From Pseudobacteriovorax sp. (lineage in GTDB: Bacteria; Bdellovibrionota_B; Oligoflexia; Oligoflexales; Oligoflexaceae): a stretch of DNA of 64,000 bases. Of the stretch, positions 26,601-35,870 are shown in pieces. The position numbers and the translations under genes were made by a program. Under the pieces are notes generated by a model. It saw only the letters and a program-made list of their open reading frames with translations. It ran no database searches and was not told where the DNA came from. How positions within the stretch are numbered: position 1 is the stretch's first letter; each line of letters starts with the position of its first letter. The stretch is taken from NCBI GenBank assembly GCA_013215145.1, contig JABSRP010000011.1, positions 232,738-296,737 of the forward strand, in the 5' to 3' direction.

Positions 26601-29515
26601 TCTACGTTGCCGGCATTGTCATTGGCTTTGACTAGTGTCGTATAATTGGCCCCGTTGGTAAACAGTGCATCCGCTACGGTCAATGACCAGCTGGTAGTAC
26701 CAGCGGCCGTGACGAAGTTGGGGCAAGTTGCATCAAAGGCAGAAAGCGAGTTATTAAGGCAGGTGGCCGCACCGACTCCCCACTGCATGGAAATCATGAT
26801 CGAAGATACCCCGCTACCTGACCCATCGGTACTGCTTCCACTAAAAATTGTATTGGCACCTGCTGTGGATTCATCGGAGTAAAAATCATCGAAGCTAGCC
26901 GTCGTCGCGGGAGCATCCACCTCATTAGTCCAACTGTAGCTTTGCGTGGATGAGGTATTGCCAGCTTGGTCGAGGGTTCTGACACATAGAGTTTTATCGC
27001 CACTCGCGCCTGGTGATAAGGTGATATTGCTGGCAATTGAGTTACTAGAACTCCAGCTGGCGACGGTGCAGTCTAAACTTGAGGCCACAATAAACGCTTG
27101 CCAAAAATCTGCACCTGTTCCACTGACGCCAACATTAAGATTGCTAAGGTTGTCGAGGGCATTGGGAAGGTTTGATAGGCTAATGTCTGGATCAATGGTA
27201 TCTCGTACCCAGGTGTATTGGGTTGGACTGGATTGAATATTACCAGCACTGTCTTTTCCAATTAAGCAAAGTCTGTAACTAGCATCGCTATTAGTGGTAA
27301 GACTAATAGTGTCACTGATACTCGTAAACGCGGTGTAACTCCCACTGGAACAGTCGGCCTGATCCTGAAGGAGCTTGTACTGATACTCAGCAACGTTATA
27401 GACAGTAAGAGTGAAGCTAGACTCGTTGTTATAGCTGTCGGGACTGGAAGATAAAAGAGCATTGTCTGGTACTGTATCGCGGGTGATGGTGTATTGAGTC
27501 GGGATCACCTGCTCTTCTCCGTTGACGTCTCTTCCCAGAAGGCAAAGAGTATAACTTGTTTCCACGGCCAAGCTGATATCGAGGCTGGTAGCATTGCTGA
27601 CCCATGAGCTATAGCTCTGTCCCAGGCAGTTTACTGATCCCTGGCTGAAGACGTATTGATATTCATCTGTGCGGTTGCCACTTACAGTTAAACTTAGCGA
27701 TGTTTGATTTGTGGTGTTTCCGCTTGGAACATCTGCTTCGGCTCGGATGGGCAAGCTGTTCTTTTCCCATTGGTATCGATAAGTCGAGGCCAGACCATTG
27801 CCAGCGGTATCCCGCGCTTCGATACACAGAGTCTTATCGCCGTCAGTACCCAAACCTTGGGTCAAGGTTGTATTGTTGTCGCGCCACTCACTATAAGTAC
27901 TGGCACTTGAGCAGGCAACATCGCCAGAGAGTAATTGGTAGCGGTATTCACCAGATTCGTTGATTGTCGGAACGACGGATAGCAAGGTATCACTGGAAAC
28001 AGATTCGGGTAGTCCTGCTACAGAAATAGTTGGGTTGGTGATATCGTAAGTCCAGGTGTACTGAGCCATGGCAGATTCATTACCAGCTTGATCGCGGAGG
28101 ATAAAACAGTAGCTGTAACTGCCTTCCACGGATAATGAAACATCTACAGTCTCTGCCAAAGTTTGCCAATCCCCAGTGATAGCACCGCAAGTCGATCCGC
28201 TGGTGAGCGAAGATTTAAAGTCGCTAGCCTCATCGATGGAGAAGCTAAGCTGAAGTGGAGTGGTGTTTGTAGCACTAGGAGGGCTGCTTGCTAATGTGGG
28301 GGTTGGAGCCGAAGTATCTTTTTCCCACAAAATTTCTGTCACTTCGATCTGTCTTGGTCCGTAATCATCGTAGGCCTGCAAACATAGAGTTTTAGGACCA
28401 TCTGTGCCCAATGACAGTGATAGCGGTTCGGAAATAGCCACCAGCTCCGAAAGACTAGCGTTGCTGCAGTTACTGGACCCATTAAGTAAGGCAAAGCGAT
28501 ATCCTGTGGCTTCCTCAGCCACCACTGAGCTAGTCAGTTCCGTGGAATTGCTATAACTGCTCGGAGCTGATTCTAGGCTTGCCTGCCCCAGATCGACTGT
28601 AACTTCTGTTTGATAAGGCGAACTCTCGAGACCGTTGGCATCAGCAAATTTAACAAATATTTTGTTAAGACCGGGATTTGTGAAGACATACGGTAGTTTT
28701 GATGCAAAGGCTTGCCAAGGGACTCCTAAAAAATCGATCGTTTGAGAAATTTTCATGAGGACTGGATCGCCTTCGGCAATAATATTGAGGGTCGCCTGTC
28801 TTTGTGAGACGACAGACTCTCCCTCGTTGATTTGAATAAAGCCTTCTGCGCCTGTGGAAACTGTCAGTGAAAGATCACCTAAATCGAGAACAGCACCTGA
28901 GCTAATCTCGATATTTGGTAAGACTAAGGGATAGTATCCATCAGCTTTAACGGCAACGGAATGAGTCCCTACGGGCACTTGGTCCATCGAAAATGTACCC
29001 TCTTCGTCAGTTAGGGCTTGGTATCTAGTTCCTGGGATGAAGACTTGGAGCCCTAGGACATCGCTTGTATCGGATTTTGTCACACGACCTTTGATGCCTC
29101 CTGCGACAGGAATCCCCACAGCCTCACGTTTGGCTATGGTGCCAGGTATAACTTCGAATCCACCAAGTCGAACAGCTCGATCGAGGCGTGAATCTGTCCC
29201 CTGAAAGCCGACGCTAAGGGTCCCTGCAGTCACCACTACTTCCTGTGTGCCTTCGGGGACACTCGGAAACTCCAGATTGCCGTCACTGTTGGCCTCAGCC
29301 GTGACTTGGTCCTCATAGCCGACTACGTACCCTTGAATGGTATCCGGGTCGGCTTCTTCTTCGTCGATTTCAACGACAAGTGACCCAGTCGACGAGCCTG
29401 GTTTTGATAAATCTGCCTCCTGCGGGGCAACTACTGTGACGCCGCCGTTGTTATCGCTGCACGACCCCATAAATATCAGCAAGAGTAGTAGGTTTATGTT
29501 TCGGAATCCTCTCAA
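23663..29515 (-). CDS. Giant Ig-like repeat and beta-propeller lipoprotein
   Basis: A 1950-aa lipoprotein starting at TTG 29515, with GAGGAGG just upstream and lipobox IFMGSC (Cys19). Residues about 45-215 hold two carboxypeptidase-regulatory-like folds (TIQGYVVGYED; GGIKGRVTKSDT, then VPVGTHSVAVKADGYYPLVL). Residues about 315-900 hold seven or so Ig-like repeats of 85-95 aa, each with YRYQL or YQYK, a central Cys and TLCIEARDTAGN-type ending. A fibronectin-III-like part follows near 990 (PQSLVFTSFDESIRIKWQPV). From about 1215 to the end come propeller-type repeats (VDPAGNILG, IAVDSNENVFIAESSG) in which VYC..., C-(N/D)G and GNGS/GTG recur, with one Cys pair per repeat. Likely a surface adhesion or binding protein. 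Confidence 0.88.
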   Translation of the reverse strand: MRGFRNINLLLLLIFMGSCSDNNGGVTVVAPQEADLSKPGSSTGSLVVEIDEEEADPDTIQGYVVGYEDQVTAEANSDGNLEFPSVPEGTQEVVVTAGTLSVGFQGTDSRLDRAVRLGGFEVIPGTIAKREAVGIPVAGGIKGRVTKSDTSDVLGLQVFIPGTRYQALTDEEGTFSMDQVPVGTHSVAVKADGYYPLVLPNIEISSGAVLDLGDLSLTVSTGAEGFIQINEGESVVSQRQATLNIIAEGDPVLMKISQTIDFLGVPWQAFASKLPYVFTNPGLNKIFVKFADANGLESSPYQTEVTVDLGQASLESAPSSYSNSTELTSSVVAEEATGYRFALLNGSSNCSNASLSELVAISEPLSLSLGTDGPKTLCLQAYDDYGPRQIEVTEILWEKDTSAPTPTLASSPPSATNTTPLQLSFSIDEASDFKSSLTSGSTCGAITGDWQTLAETVDVSLSVEGSYSYCFILRDQAGNESAMAQYTWTYDITNPTISVAGLPESVSSDTLLSVVPTINESGEYRYQLLSGDVACSSASTYSEWRDNNTTLTQGLGTDGDKTLCIEARDTAGNGLASTYRYQWEKNSLPIRAEADVPSGNTTNQTSLSLTVSGNRTDEYQYVFSQGSVNCLGQSYSSWVSNATSLDISLAVETSYTLCLLGRDVNGEEQVIPTQYTITRDTVPDNALLSSSPDSYNNESSFTLTVYNVAEYQYKLLQDQADCSSGSYTAFTSISDTISLTTNSDASYRLCLIGKDSAGNIQSSPTQYTWVRDTIDPDISLSNLPNALDNLSNLNVGVSGTGADFWQAFIVASSLDCTVASWSSSNSIASNITLSPGASGDKTLCVRTLDQAGNTSSTQSYSWTNEVDAPATTASFDDFYSDESTAGANTIFSGSSTDGSGSGVSSIMISMQWGVGAATCLNNSLSAFDATCPNFVTAAGTTSWSLTVADALFTNGANYTTLVKANDNAGNVESENTVTFYWDTTAPAAPQSLVFTSFDESIRIKWQPVAEASSYLIIYNSSQAVSQSPSDQVSYNAGDSLGSGDTVLGVISNQYYLHESLTNASTGYYAIYSVDALLRYSSSALTGSASASIPSFSGLLETTPIAPGFQYLLSWAPWTGTTDEANTISYELFTSGSSGNQDFMNPDLTIDPGVSSTAYTASNWSPLYMVLRGDAPSGTTDSNTNEVLTTSSQTVPLTNVPDYNQTPDLESNGGQIAVDPAGNILGRFTGSDYRIKVYCQETVKAPYCQNKETGKLYSIIGNGSQDAQTFSSGQDPTAATFYSSSTEELGIYVDDYFNVYFSRTRYVLVYCTNVAAASPCNGKTVDKVHTLVGNGSYSSSAPSDASNPLSIPFSNAHTIRVNSSGNLMYTTSFNATGQLFIVCYYTTGKFCDGETASRVYSYVGGGDASSKTVAVISGDTSRAAFDLDAAENVYLAGRALDSITVICEDTDYGYCQGRLARRAYDLGTDIEGVYGSGDIGKTRGIAINTFGNIFVMTHSSSYFSSTSLLFTVICLENRTDDTCTNRDTDEQYTLSQSEAQGRRNSQMQLDPYGNPIWSTVFNGNIKYYCLNTDTPDLYCDGKTVKDHVIISDQGASGSDDNKSSTLIDTSFSALAVDPNDNIYLDKGILCYDTDATGPCNGEDFTSYQIIINDGDGSDNAASWQMGTIGDIVVDSQGNPYYSDTSYYKVRVICHTVSSGGYCDDKTAGRMYTIMGTSVIGTPSDGTLGINASIGQVYSLSLDSMGNLYYTDNTNVAAYVYCQEISSGACNGLTEKAIYKIAGTGVATESTDNSLASTSSLDDPRGITVDSNENVFIAESSGTISVICRENSSLTCNGATVGNIYHFAGNGSVGTTTDNSDATATSIGDAQDLKLDAAGNLYILDHHNESVSVVCLANAGYCSGRTLGNIFRSTIFTSIDSAANLSFSNDDDAIVSHANLSSKEAVYLIKPW

Positions 29516-29674
29516 CGGTCCTCCTCTGATGGTTGATATGTAATCGGGATTCCTGACAGAGGAGTGACTCTATTCATGGGCAATATTTTCCTACTTCCAG
29601 ATATTTTTATAGGCCCTTTAATTAACTGAGCAAAAATATGGTAAAATTCTGTAAGTGAATTTATAGAGTAAAGG

Positions 29675-30682
29675 ATGCATACCCTAAGAATGACTTTGCC
29701 GTCTGATCGCTTAAAATCGTTGCCATGTCTGGGATTTTTCTTTTTTATATCTTTCGGCTGCGGTTTAGAGAATGGCGCGCATACGCCTGAGGACGACGCT
29801 CAGACAATCGTTTTGTTTGCTGATTGTCCCGATCGCATACAAGGCAACCTCCTCTGGGAAAGCTCAGAACATCATCAAAAAGTTTTGGATTCACATTATA
29901 TAGAACCCGTCATGGCAGTTTTTAATCATCTGCCCAAAACTCTGCAAAAGGCCATGTGTGCTCTTGATGGGATATATCTTGTGTCCGACGCAAGCTTTCT
30001 AGCCGAAGCCTCGCGTAGCGAGATTTACCTGCACCTTAGCGTGTTTGATCATGCTAATGGTCACGACTTGAATTCCTACATGTCAGGTCTATTCTTTAGT
30101 TTTATAGAGGGGTGGGGAACAGATCTCTTAGGTCACTTTCCATGGATCGATATGAGTCTTGACCATGGTAACTATAATCCGCGACTGCTTGCGGTTCTTG
30201 CTCATGAGCTGGGGCATATCATCTTACATCAGGATCTCAAGCTCCTCAGGGATAATGTAACCTTAGACTACGGCCAAGCCTTTTATGACATTAGTTGGGC
30301 CAATGATGACTATAAGGGTAACTTTACTATGCGTGAGCACTTCTGCACACAGAGTGATGTTGGAGAGCTTTCCACCTGTCATCAGCATAGTCTTGCTAAA
30401 GTACATACAGAATCTTTGATCGAAAGCTTTCTTGCTAGCGATTTTGTCAGCCCCTATGGAGCCTCTAACTATCATGAAGACTTTGCCGAATTTGTCACCT
30501 TCGCTGTGCTCACTGACGGCTTTGCCATGAAATCATGGATTCATAACCCTCAAAGTGACACGCGGTTCTCTCTCGATGAAGGGTCTCGCAGCCCTATTTA
30601 TCAAGAGAAGCTCGAGTTGGTTAGAATCATCCTTGAGGACCACAATAACGATCTGTTCCCTCATATTTTGTCTGGTCGTTAG
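29675..30682 (+). CDS. Lipoprotein zinc metalloprotease (HExxH)
   Basis: A 335-aa protein with a membrane-export signal (LGFFFFISFGC, atypical lipobox) and a zinc-binding motif LLAVLAHELGHIILHQDL at about residues 178-195. A downstream HEDFAEFVTF (about 269) has the acidic residues expected for the third ligand of gluzincin-type proteases. It should cleave proteins at the cell surface; substrate unknown. ATG 29675 and an in-frame ATG at 29690 are both possible starts; no ideal ribosome binding site decides. It diverges from the giant lipoprotein gene. Confidence 0.8.
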   Translation: MHTLRMTLPSDRLKSLPCLGFFFFISFGCGLENGAHTPEDDAQTIVLFADCPDRIQGNLLWESSEHHQKVLDSHYIEPVMAVFNHLPKTLQKAMCALDGIYLVSDASFLAEASRSEIYLHLSVFDHANGHDLNSYMSGLFFSFIEGWGTDLLGHFPWIDMSLDHGNYNPRLLAVLAHELGHIILHQDLKLLRDNVTLDYGQAFYDISWANDDYKGNFTMREHFCTQSDVGELSTCHQHSLAKVHTESLIESFLASDFVSPYGASNYHEDFAEFVTFAVLTDGFAMKSWIHNPQSDTRFSLDEGSRSPIYQEKLELVRIILEDHNNDLFPHILSGR

Positions 30683-30921
30683 CCATATATTCCAAAAATA
30701 TCGTCTCATTACCGTAGCTAAAAATTGAGCGTCGCCAAATTTTTTTTGCAATAAAAACTGAGTTAAACAAGGGTTCTAACGAGCCTTGACAGAGCTAGCG
30801 CAAACCTAGACAGGGCTGAGTTCTTGGGAATCCAAACATCTCAGCTGTTTAAATTTTGGAATAGCTTTTGCTTTGCCTAAGCCAACACATGGTTCGGAAT
30901 TTTCTTGATTAGGAGTGGATT

Positions 30922-31902
30922 ATGAAGCGACAGATGATGACTTTAGTATTCGGTGCTGGGCTAATGATATCCTGTGGTGAAGCGACAACAGAGGCTGAGC
31001 TTTCTTCAAACGGTTCATCGGTACAAACCGACGATGGTAATGCCATCCAACCCATCGATTTGAAGGCCATGAAGTCTTCGAGTCGGATGCTGCTGCATGA
31101 CTGGCAAGCTGCTGGAGATGAGCCCACTGCTCTTAGTATTTTACAAGGATCTTGGAAAATCGTCCTTGATGGCCAGATCACCGGATTTGAGCTTGATAAA
31201 GACGCAGGCACAGCCAGTGGTGGGGTATTGAATTTTGAGAATATCCGACGGATTAATAACAACGGTGATTTTTGGGATATTATTGGAGACATATTTTTTG
31301 GCTGGCTACCCGAGGATAAAGATCGCTATGGCGCTGACATGTCGATGAATTTTTCAAAAGAGCTCTACAATGAGGTAGATGGCAAGCCCTTTAAATTTGA
31401 GAAGCCGGCTAAGCGCGTATCAGTATCTGTGCACTACGATTACAATGGCAAGCTAGTCGCTAAAAAGACAAGTCTTGGAAATTATGGTGGTAGTCGAGCG
31501 GCAGGACTGGCGGCTCTTGCCTTGACAGCTAGTAAGGTCCTGAAGAATGAGGCAGAAAAACGTAAACCTTCGGTGAAATTTAGCGCTAGCCAGCTTGCTT
31601 TCATTGATGCGCCCGATCAGCAACCTGGGTTTATCACGGCTTGCGAATCAGATCCTGAGCAGCGCGTAAACTTTAATCCTGGCACCGGTAAGGTCAAGTA
31701 TTTTGCTTATTATGCTGATTCTCCCGGTGGACAAACGCGGACTTTAGGCTGTATCCGTTTATGGAAAAGTGCTCCTGGAGCGGGAGAGATCGCCTTTATG
31801 CAGATGCGTGTTGGCTCAAAACAGACCATTGTCTCATTGGGGACTCCTACTGCTGCCACAGGTCCATTTAAGTATTCAGAGTGGATGACCTTTGCCAAAT
31901 AG
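30922..31902 (+). CDS. Lipoprotein of unknown function
   Basis: A 326-aa lipoprotein. ATG 30922 has AGGAG six bases upstream; the signal ends in GAGLMISC. Residues about 60-140 carry SSRMLLHDWQAAGDEP and LQGSWKIVLDGQITGFELDK, suggesting a small beta-barrel-like fold. A central Lys-rich part (KKTSLGNYGGSRAAGLAALA) is followed by a beta-rich C-terminal domain with two Cys (ITACESD and LGCIRLWKS). I recognise no family. It is monocistronic by spacing (239 bases upstream gap with no clear promoter). Confidence 0.75.
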   Translation: MKRQMMTLVFGAGLMISCGEATTEAELSSNGSSVQTDDGNAIQPIDLKAMKSSSRMLLHDWQAAGDEPTALSILQGSWKIVLDGQITGFELDKDAGTASGGVLNFENIRRINNNGDFWDIIGDIFFGWLPEDKDRYGADMSMNFSKELYNEVDGKPFKFEKPAKRVSVSVHYDYNGKLVAKKTSLGNYGGSRAAGLAALALTASKVLKNEAEKRKPSVKFSASQLAFIDAPDQQPGFITACESDPEQRVNFNPGTGKVKYFAYYADSPGGQTRTLGCIRLWKSAPGAGEIAFMQMRVGSKQTIVSLGTPTAATGPFKYSEWMTFAK

Positions 31903-31934
31903 AAACACTCTTAGCTGTTCCCTATGGGACATAG

Positions 31935-32510
31935 TTAAGCCCCTGTAGCGGGAGCCGCGGTTGATTCTGTGGCTTCCGTTTCTATTTTTGGTTCAGGGGA
32001 TTCGCTGTGATTTGATGGTGAATCGTCTCCGCAAACCTCGCGGCGTATCTTGCTATGCTTCTCTCGATGAATCTCTAAATAACTTGGTCCTGTCTCGTCT
32101 ATACCCCCTGCTTGCCTCGATTGGTGAAGATAGGCAACGCCGTGAGCAGGGACATAAACCCTGATATACACGGTGCGAAATCTTGGCACTATCTTAATCT
32201 TGCCACTTTCCAGCTTAACCACAGAAATACGCCTTAGGAAGCGACTAGCTGACACTTCATGAAAGCCTGTGCGGTACTGGCCAATTTGCTTGTAGTCTGT
32301 GATGATGGCATCGTCGTCTGCCGTATCAATGCCGTAGCCTGCAAGAATCAGATTCTTTTTGGCTTGTTTCAAAGAGATGTTGCAGTGGGTTAATCGTCTG
32401 ATCTCGTCTTCAGGCATAAGATCGAAGCTAACACAGGAACTTATGAATGCACCTAGTAGGATCAAGGTGAAAAAGGCAAAACCTCTCGCTAAATGGGAAG
32501 ATAATCTCAT
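31935..32510 (-). CDS. Lipoprotein of unknown function
   Basis: A 191-aa lipoprotein with lipobox GAFISSC (Cys near residue 26). The mature part starts with EIRRLTHCNISLKQAKKNLI, a helical stretch, then YKQIGQYRTGFHEVSASRFLRRISVVKLE and IVPRFRTVYIRVY, which look like a compact alpha/beta domain. The arrangement resembles small outer-membrane lipoproteins, but no family is clear. The C-terminal 35 residues are Pro/Glu/Thr/Ala-rich and probably disordered. It converges on the gene ending at 31902. Confidence 0.75.
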   Translation of the reverse strand: MRLSSHLARGFAFFTLILLGAFISSCVSFDLMPEDEIRRLTHCNISLKQAKKNLILAGYGIDTADDDAIITDYKQIGQYRTGFHEVSASRFLRRISVVKLESGKIKIVPRFRTVYIRVYVPAHGVAYLHQSRQAGGIDETGPSYLEIHREKHSKIRREVCGDDSPSNHSESPEPKIETEATESTAAPATGA

Positions 32511-32774
32511 AGCTTACACCCTCCTTTGGGAATTCCTTGTAGTGCCTGTTGATCATAACCTATAACGGCTAAAAAGGCGAGTCAAGCAAAGTGACCTGCC
32601 ATAGTTCAGTCAGAGTCTTTGCCCGCTTTCGTCGAGACTACCAATTCATGTGTAAAGGGACCCTCAATCACTGACCAACTGTTGCCGCCACAGTCTGCAC
32701 CGTGCGCCTGCTATGGTTAAGGAGTATAACAAGAACCATCGAATGAATGGATCGACTTACGTAAAGGAAAGATC

Positions 32775-33296
32775 ATGAAAAGCTTCATCTCTACCGCCCT
32801 GGTGTCTTGTACTATCTTTGCTGGCTCTGTTTCGGCAAATACTCCTGAAGAAAATCTGGTGGAATTTGTTGACGTTCCACGCTATGCCGGACTTTGGTAC
32901 GAAATCGCTAGTATCCCCCAGTTTTTCAGCTTTGCATGCCGCAATACCACAGCTGAGTACACCGTGATTAACGAGACGCAAATTGGTATCTTCAACAAGT
33001 GCAGCGTAGCAGGGCTCTTTGATATCGATATCGAAGGAACCGGGACCGTGGTTGACACCACTAGCAATGCTTTTTTAGAAATCGACTTTGATCGATTTTC
33101 GGGTTTGGGCGAGTATCTGATTATCGACTTGGCTGAAGACTATTCTTACGCTCTCGTCACAGATACAAATGCCGATAGCTTATTCGTGTTGTCTCGTGAA
33201 AAAACCTTGGATGCGGATATTTACGAGGAGCTTTTGGCTAAAGGCGCCTCTGTCGGTGCTGATATATCAAGGGTTCGCCTCACGCGCCAGGACTAG
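32775..33296 (+). CDS. Bacterial lipocalin
   Basis: A 173-aa lipocalin of normal length. The first structurally conserved block is YAGLWYEIASIP (residues 36-47), and the family pattern continues with CRNTTAEYTV, GTGTVVD and a strand-rich YSYALVTDT, ending FVLSREKTLD. A signal peptide (VSCTIFAGSVSA) is probably cut by signal peptidase I, unlike the lipid-anchored Blc of E. coli. Lipocalins bind small hydrophobic ligands; bacterial forms are linked to membrane repair and lysophospholipids. It ends at a strong terminator shared with the amine oxidase gene. Confidence 0.88.
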   Translation: MKSFISTALVSCTIFAGSVSANTPEENLVEFVDVPRYAGLWYEIASIPQFFSFACRNTTAEYTVINETQIGIFNKCSVAGLFDIDIEGTGTVVDTTSNAFLEIDFDRFSGLGEYLIIDLAEDYSYALVTDTNADSLFVLSREKTLDADIYEELLAKGASVGADISRVRLTRQD

Positions 33297-33311
33297 GCCC
33301 TACGTCATGAG

Positions 33312-33348
33312 AAAACGATCCCGAGCTGAATCGTTCGGGATCGTTTTT
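33312..33348. terminator. Bidirectional terminator
   Basis: AAAACGATCCCGA (33312-33324) pairs with TCGGGATCGTTTT, followed by T residues on the plus strand and mirrored by A residues on the other side. It lies between the convergent lipocalin and amine oxidase genes. Confidence 0.88.
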
Positions 33349-33399
33349 CTTACTCGGTATTTCCCCTTTTGGATGACACATTAAAGCTTGTCGAGATTA

Positions 33400-35076
33400 T
33401 CAAACTTCTAGTCTTTTAATGGCTTTTCTAAGGAATCGAGACTCTGCTGTGAGTTCGTCCCAGCGCTCTAACCAATAATCTCTCATCTCGCGGTTGGACG
33501 TTCCTTTTAAATACTCACTTGCGAAACATGCAGCTCGCTTGCCAGACGCATGAGCTCCATGCACCGTGGAGGCCTGAGTCTCTTCGCGAGTGCTAGTGGC
33601 TTCGCCTGCGAAAAAAAGAGGGCCATATTCTGGGCTTGCCAGTTGGGGTCTGGCCTCGGCTACAGTCATATCTCTTACCGATTTATTAAGTGTTAAGTAG
33701 GAATTGCATCCTTTGGACCAAGGGTCAAATGCCCAGCGCTTGGCAATGACTCGGCCAATTGCCTTTTCACGCCATTCATCGAGACTAAAAAAGTTGTCTT
33801 TATCAAAAAAGCTCTTGAGATCTTTGCTGACGGAAGTTTCTAGGTCTTCCTGAGTCATTGCATTGATGCGGTCATCGGCATCATCACGTAGATATAAATT
33901 GGTAATTCCGGCTGGTGTCTGATTTTGAACAAACCAGGTTTTTCCCATAGAGCGTATCTTTGTTGGGCTATGGATCATTGTTGTTTTATCGTCATAAATC
34001 TTTTGTTTTAATTCGACAAAGACTTTCCCATGGGATCCATGATGGAGGTATTTTAACGCATCTTGAAACTTAGGATTTAAGTCCGCAGCTTTTAGCATGC
34101 GTTGACCCTGTTTTGACTTAAGATAACCAATCGATGACGTGCAAATGATAGTTTTGGCCTTGAGAGAAAAAGCTCCTTCTGGCGCGCGACCTCTAATGAG
34201 CATGCCACCGCCCTGCTGCCTATGAATCGTGTCAACAGCATGTCCGAGTCGTAGACGACTGCCTATCAGACTAAGCATGGGGTCTAGTAGGCTGCGATAG
34301 CCACCCTGAAGTTTAAAGGAAAACTCTTCCGCAGACTGCTCGGCGATGCGATCGTAGCCGAATCCCAATACGCTAACTTTTTGCTTTCGATTTTCTAAGC
34401 GATTTTCCCAGTCTTCACCATGACCCTTCAAAAACATGCGAACCATATCACGGACATACTCACCTCTGTAGGCTTGATAGCGCTTTTGCTGTCGCCTTAT
34501 CCATCCATTTGGTGAGATGTCATAGCTTTGAAAACGAATCTTATCGGTGGCAATATACTGTTGATGATTTTGATAGAAATCACTGATGTCTTGATTGAGG
34601 AAAGCGAGCTCGTTGATAGCACTTAGTTTTATATCGAGTCCCGGTTGGGCAAAAACTGCAGAGTTCACTGATGATAAGCCACCTATATGAGGCCATTTAA
34701 TCCGGCCGCCAGAATATTTTGAAACCTTTTGGTAAGAAAGCTTGTATCGTTCAACCTCCGTCCATAAGGGAACACTACCGACGTCACGATGTATCAACTC
34801 GGCACCGAAATCCACGGGATATTGTTGTTGACCAAAATTCAAATGGCGCGTATCGATACGCCCACCTATGCGTTGAGATCCTTCAAGGAGTAGGACTCTG
34901 TATCCTTGTTCAATTAAGTCTCGAGCTGCCGTGATACCCGCTGCGCCAGCACCAATAACGATACAATCCCATATATCATCTTGAGCAAAGACACGAGAAG
35001 GCCCAATAAGAGCACTGCCTCCTGCTAACCAGCTTAGAGTCTTTAAAGTTTTTCGACGTAAAGGATCTTGAACCAT
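33400..35076 (-). CDS. Flavin amine oxidase family protein, probably Tat-exported
   Basis: A 558-aa FAD-dependent oxidoreductase. The N-terminus has a twin-arginine signal (DPLRRKTLKTLSWLAGGSAL, cleavage near VFAQ). The FAD-binding dinucleotide fold is WDCIVIGAGAAGITAARDL (about 36-54) with the family's EGSQRIGGR motif (about 65). The C-terminal FAD contact is PLFFAGEATSTREETQAST then VHGAHASGKRAA. Such enzymes oxidise primary or secondary amines, producing an aldehyde, ammonia and peroxide; the substrate cannot be told. GGAGG lies seven bases before the ATG at 35076. It is alone on its strand. Confidence 0.9.
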   Translation of the reverse strand: MVQDPLRRKTLKTLSWLAGGSALIGPSRVFAQDDIWDCIVIGAGAAGITAARDLIEQGYRVLLLEGSQRIGGRIDTRHLNFGQQQYPVDFGAELIHRDVGSVPLWTEVERYKLSYQKVSKYSGGRIKWPHIGGLSSVNSAVFAQPGLDIKLSAINELAFLNQDISDFYQNHQQYIATDKIRFQSYDISPNGWIRRQQKRYQAYRGEYVRDMVRMFLKGHGEDWENRLENRKQKVSVLGFGYDRIAEQSAEEFSFKLQGGYRSLLDPMLSLIGSRLRLGHAVDTIHRQQGGGMLIRGRAPEGAFSLKAKTIICTSSIGYLKSKQGQRMLKAADLNPKFQDALKYLHHGSHGKVFVELKQKIYDDKTTMIHSPTKIRSMGKTWFVQNQTPAGITNLYLRDDADDRINAMTQEDLETSVSKDLKSFFDKDNFFSLDEWREKAIGRVIAKRWAFDPWSKGCNSYLTLNKSVRDMTVAEARPQLASPEYGPLFFAGEATSTREETQASTVHGAHASGKRAACFASEYLKGTSNREMRDYWLERWDELTAESRFLRKAIKRLEV

Positions 35077-35370
35077 AGAGTAACCTCCAGAACAAATTGA
35101 GATATAGGGACCAGACTAGGCAGGTTCATTCTGGTTTGATTGAAGGATCATACCTTCTGCAAAAAGGAATAGGAATTTATTTTAATCTAAATATTAACTG
35201 ATCTTTTAAGAGCCTGATTCCATCTTGATGCCAAATCGGATTTAGCGCAATCCTATGCAAAACCCTGTTATTTAAAAGAAAAAAAGGACTAAAAGACCCA
35301 TTTTGCCTTGAGGATTTATACTAGATAAATTATCTAGACGTCGTCTTATAATTCGAAAAGGAGTCTAAGT

Positions 35371-35853
35371 ATGCGTAACCTTTTTTTTGGTCTAGCTTTT
35401 TTTATTAGTTTTCCTGTACTGGCTGATTCATCTAGTCAACCGATAGCATCGGAACTTGTATTTGAACAGAATCGCGCGACGTCTTATACATCTTATTGGG
35501 ATGTTGCAGATTTTGGTCGCACAAAAGAGATTCAACTTCATCAACCTGAAAGCTCCTTTTCAACTATCGAGGTGACGGAAGCAAGATGCTTTCAAATCGA
35601 TTGGAATGACGAGCTGATTTCGGAATCTGTTGATGCTTCGGATTTGGTGACTGTAAATCCTCAATCGATGACAATTACACTGAAAAAGAATTACCAAGTC
35701 TTAAATCAGCTTTATGACGGTAACGTGCAGCTATATGCATGGTGCTCATTTGAATTTGTGGGACAAAGGGAAACCTCTCGTTCCAACACTGCTCTCCTAT
35801 CAGTTTATCTTGCTGACAGTCTTTGCGAGCAGTTAGGGGCTGGTTGCGAGTAG
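35371..35853 (+). CDS. Exported protein of unknown function
   Basis: A 160-aa protein with a signal peptide (MRNLFFGLAFFISFPVLA) and an AAAAGGAG ribosome binding site upstream. The mature part is beta-rich with four Cys (ARCFQID, AWCSFEF, LCEQLGAGC at the C-terminus). I recognise no family. It converges with the leucine-rich-repeat lipoprotein, whose stop is 17 bases away. Confidence 0.72.
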   Translation: MRNLFFGLAFFISFPVLADSSSQPIASELVFEQNRATSYTSYWDVADFGRTKEIQLHQPESSFSTIEVTEARCFQIDWNDELISESVDASDLVTVNPQSMTITLKKNYQVLNQLYDGNVQLYAWCSFEFVGQRETSRSNTALLSVYLADSLCEQLGAGCE

Positions 35854-35870
35854 TAAAGAGGCCTGAGTCT

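Noticed and set aside
23663..29515. Many plus-strand and other-frame ORFs inside the giant lipoprotein gene
   Set aside because: They are shadows of the repeat coding sequence; none has a ribosome binding site or domain.
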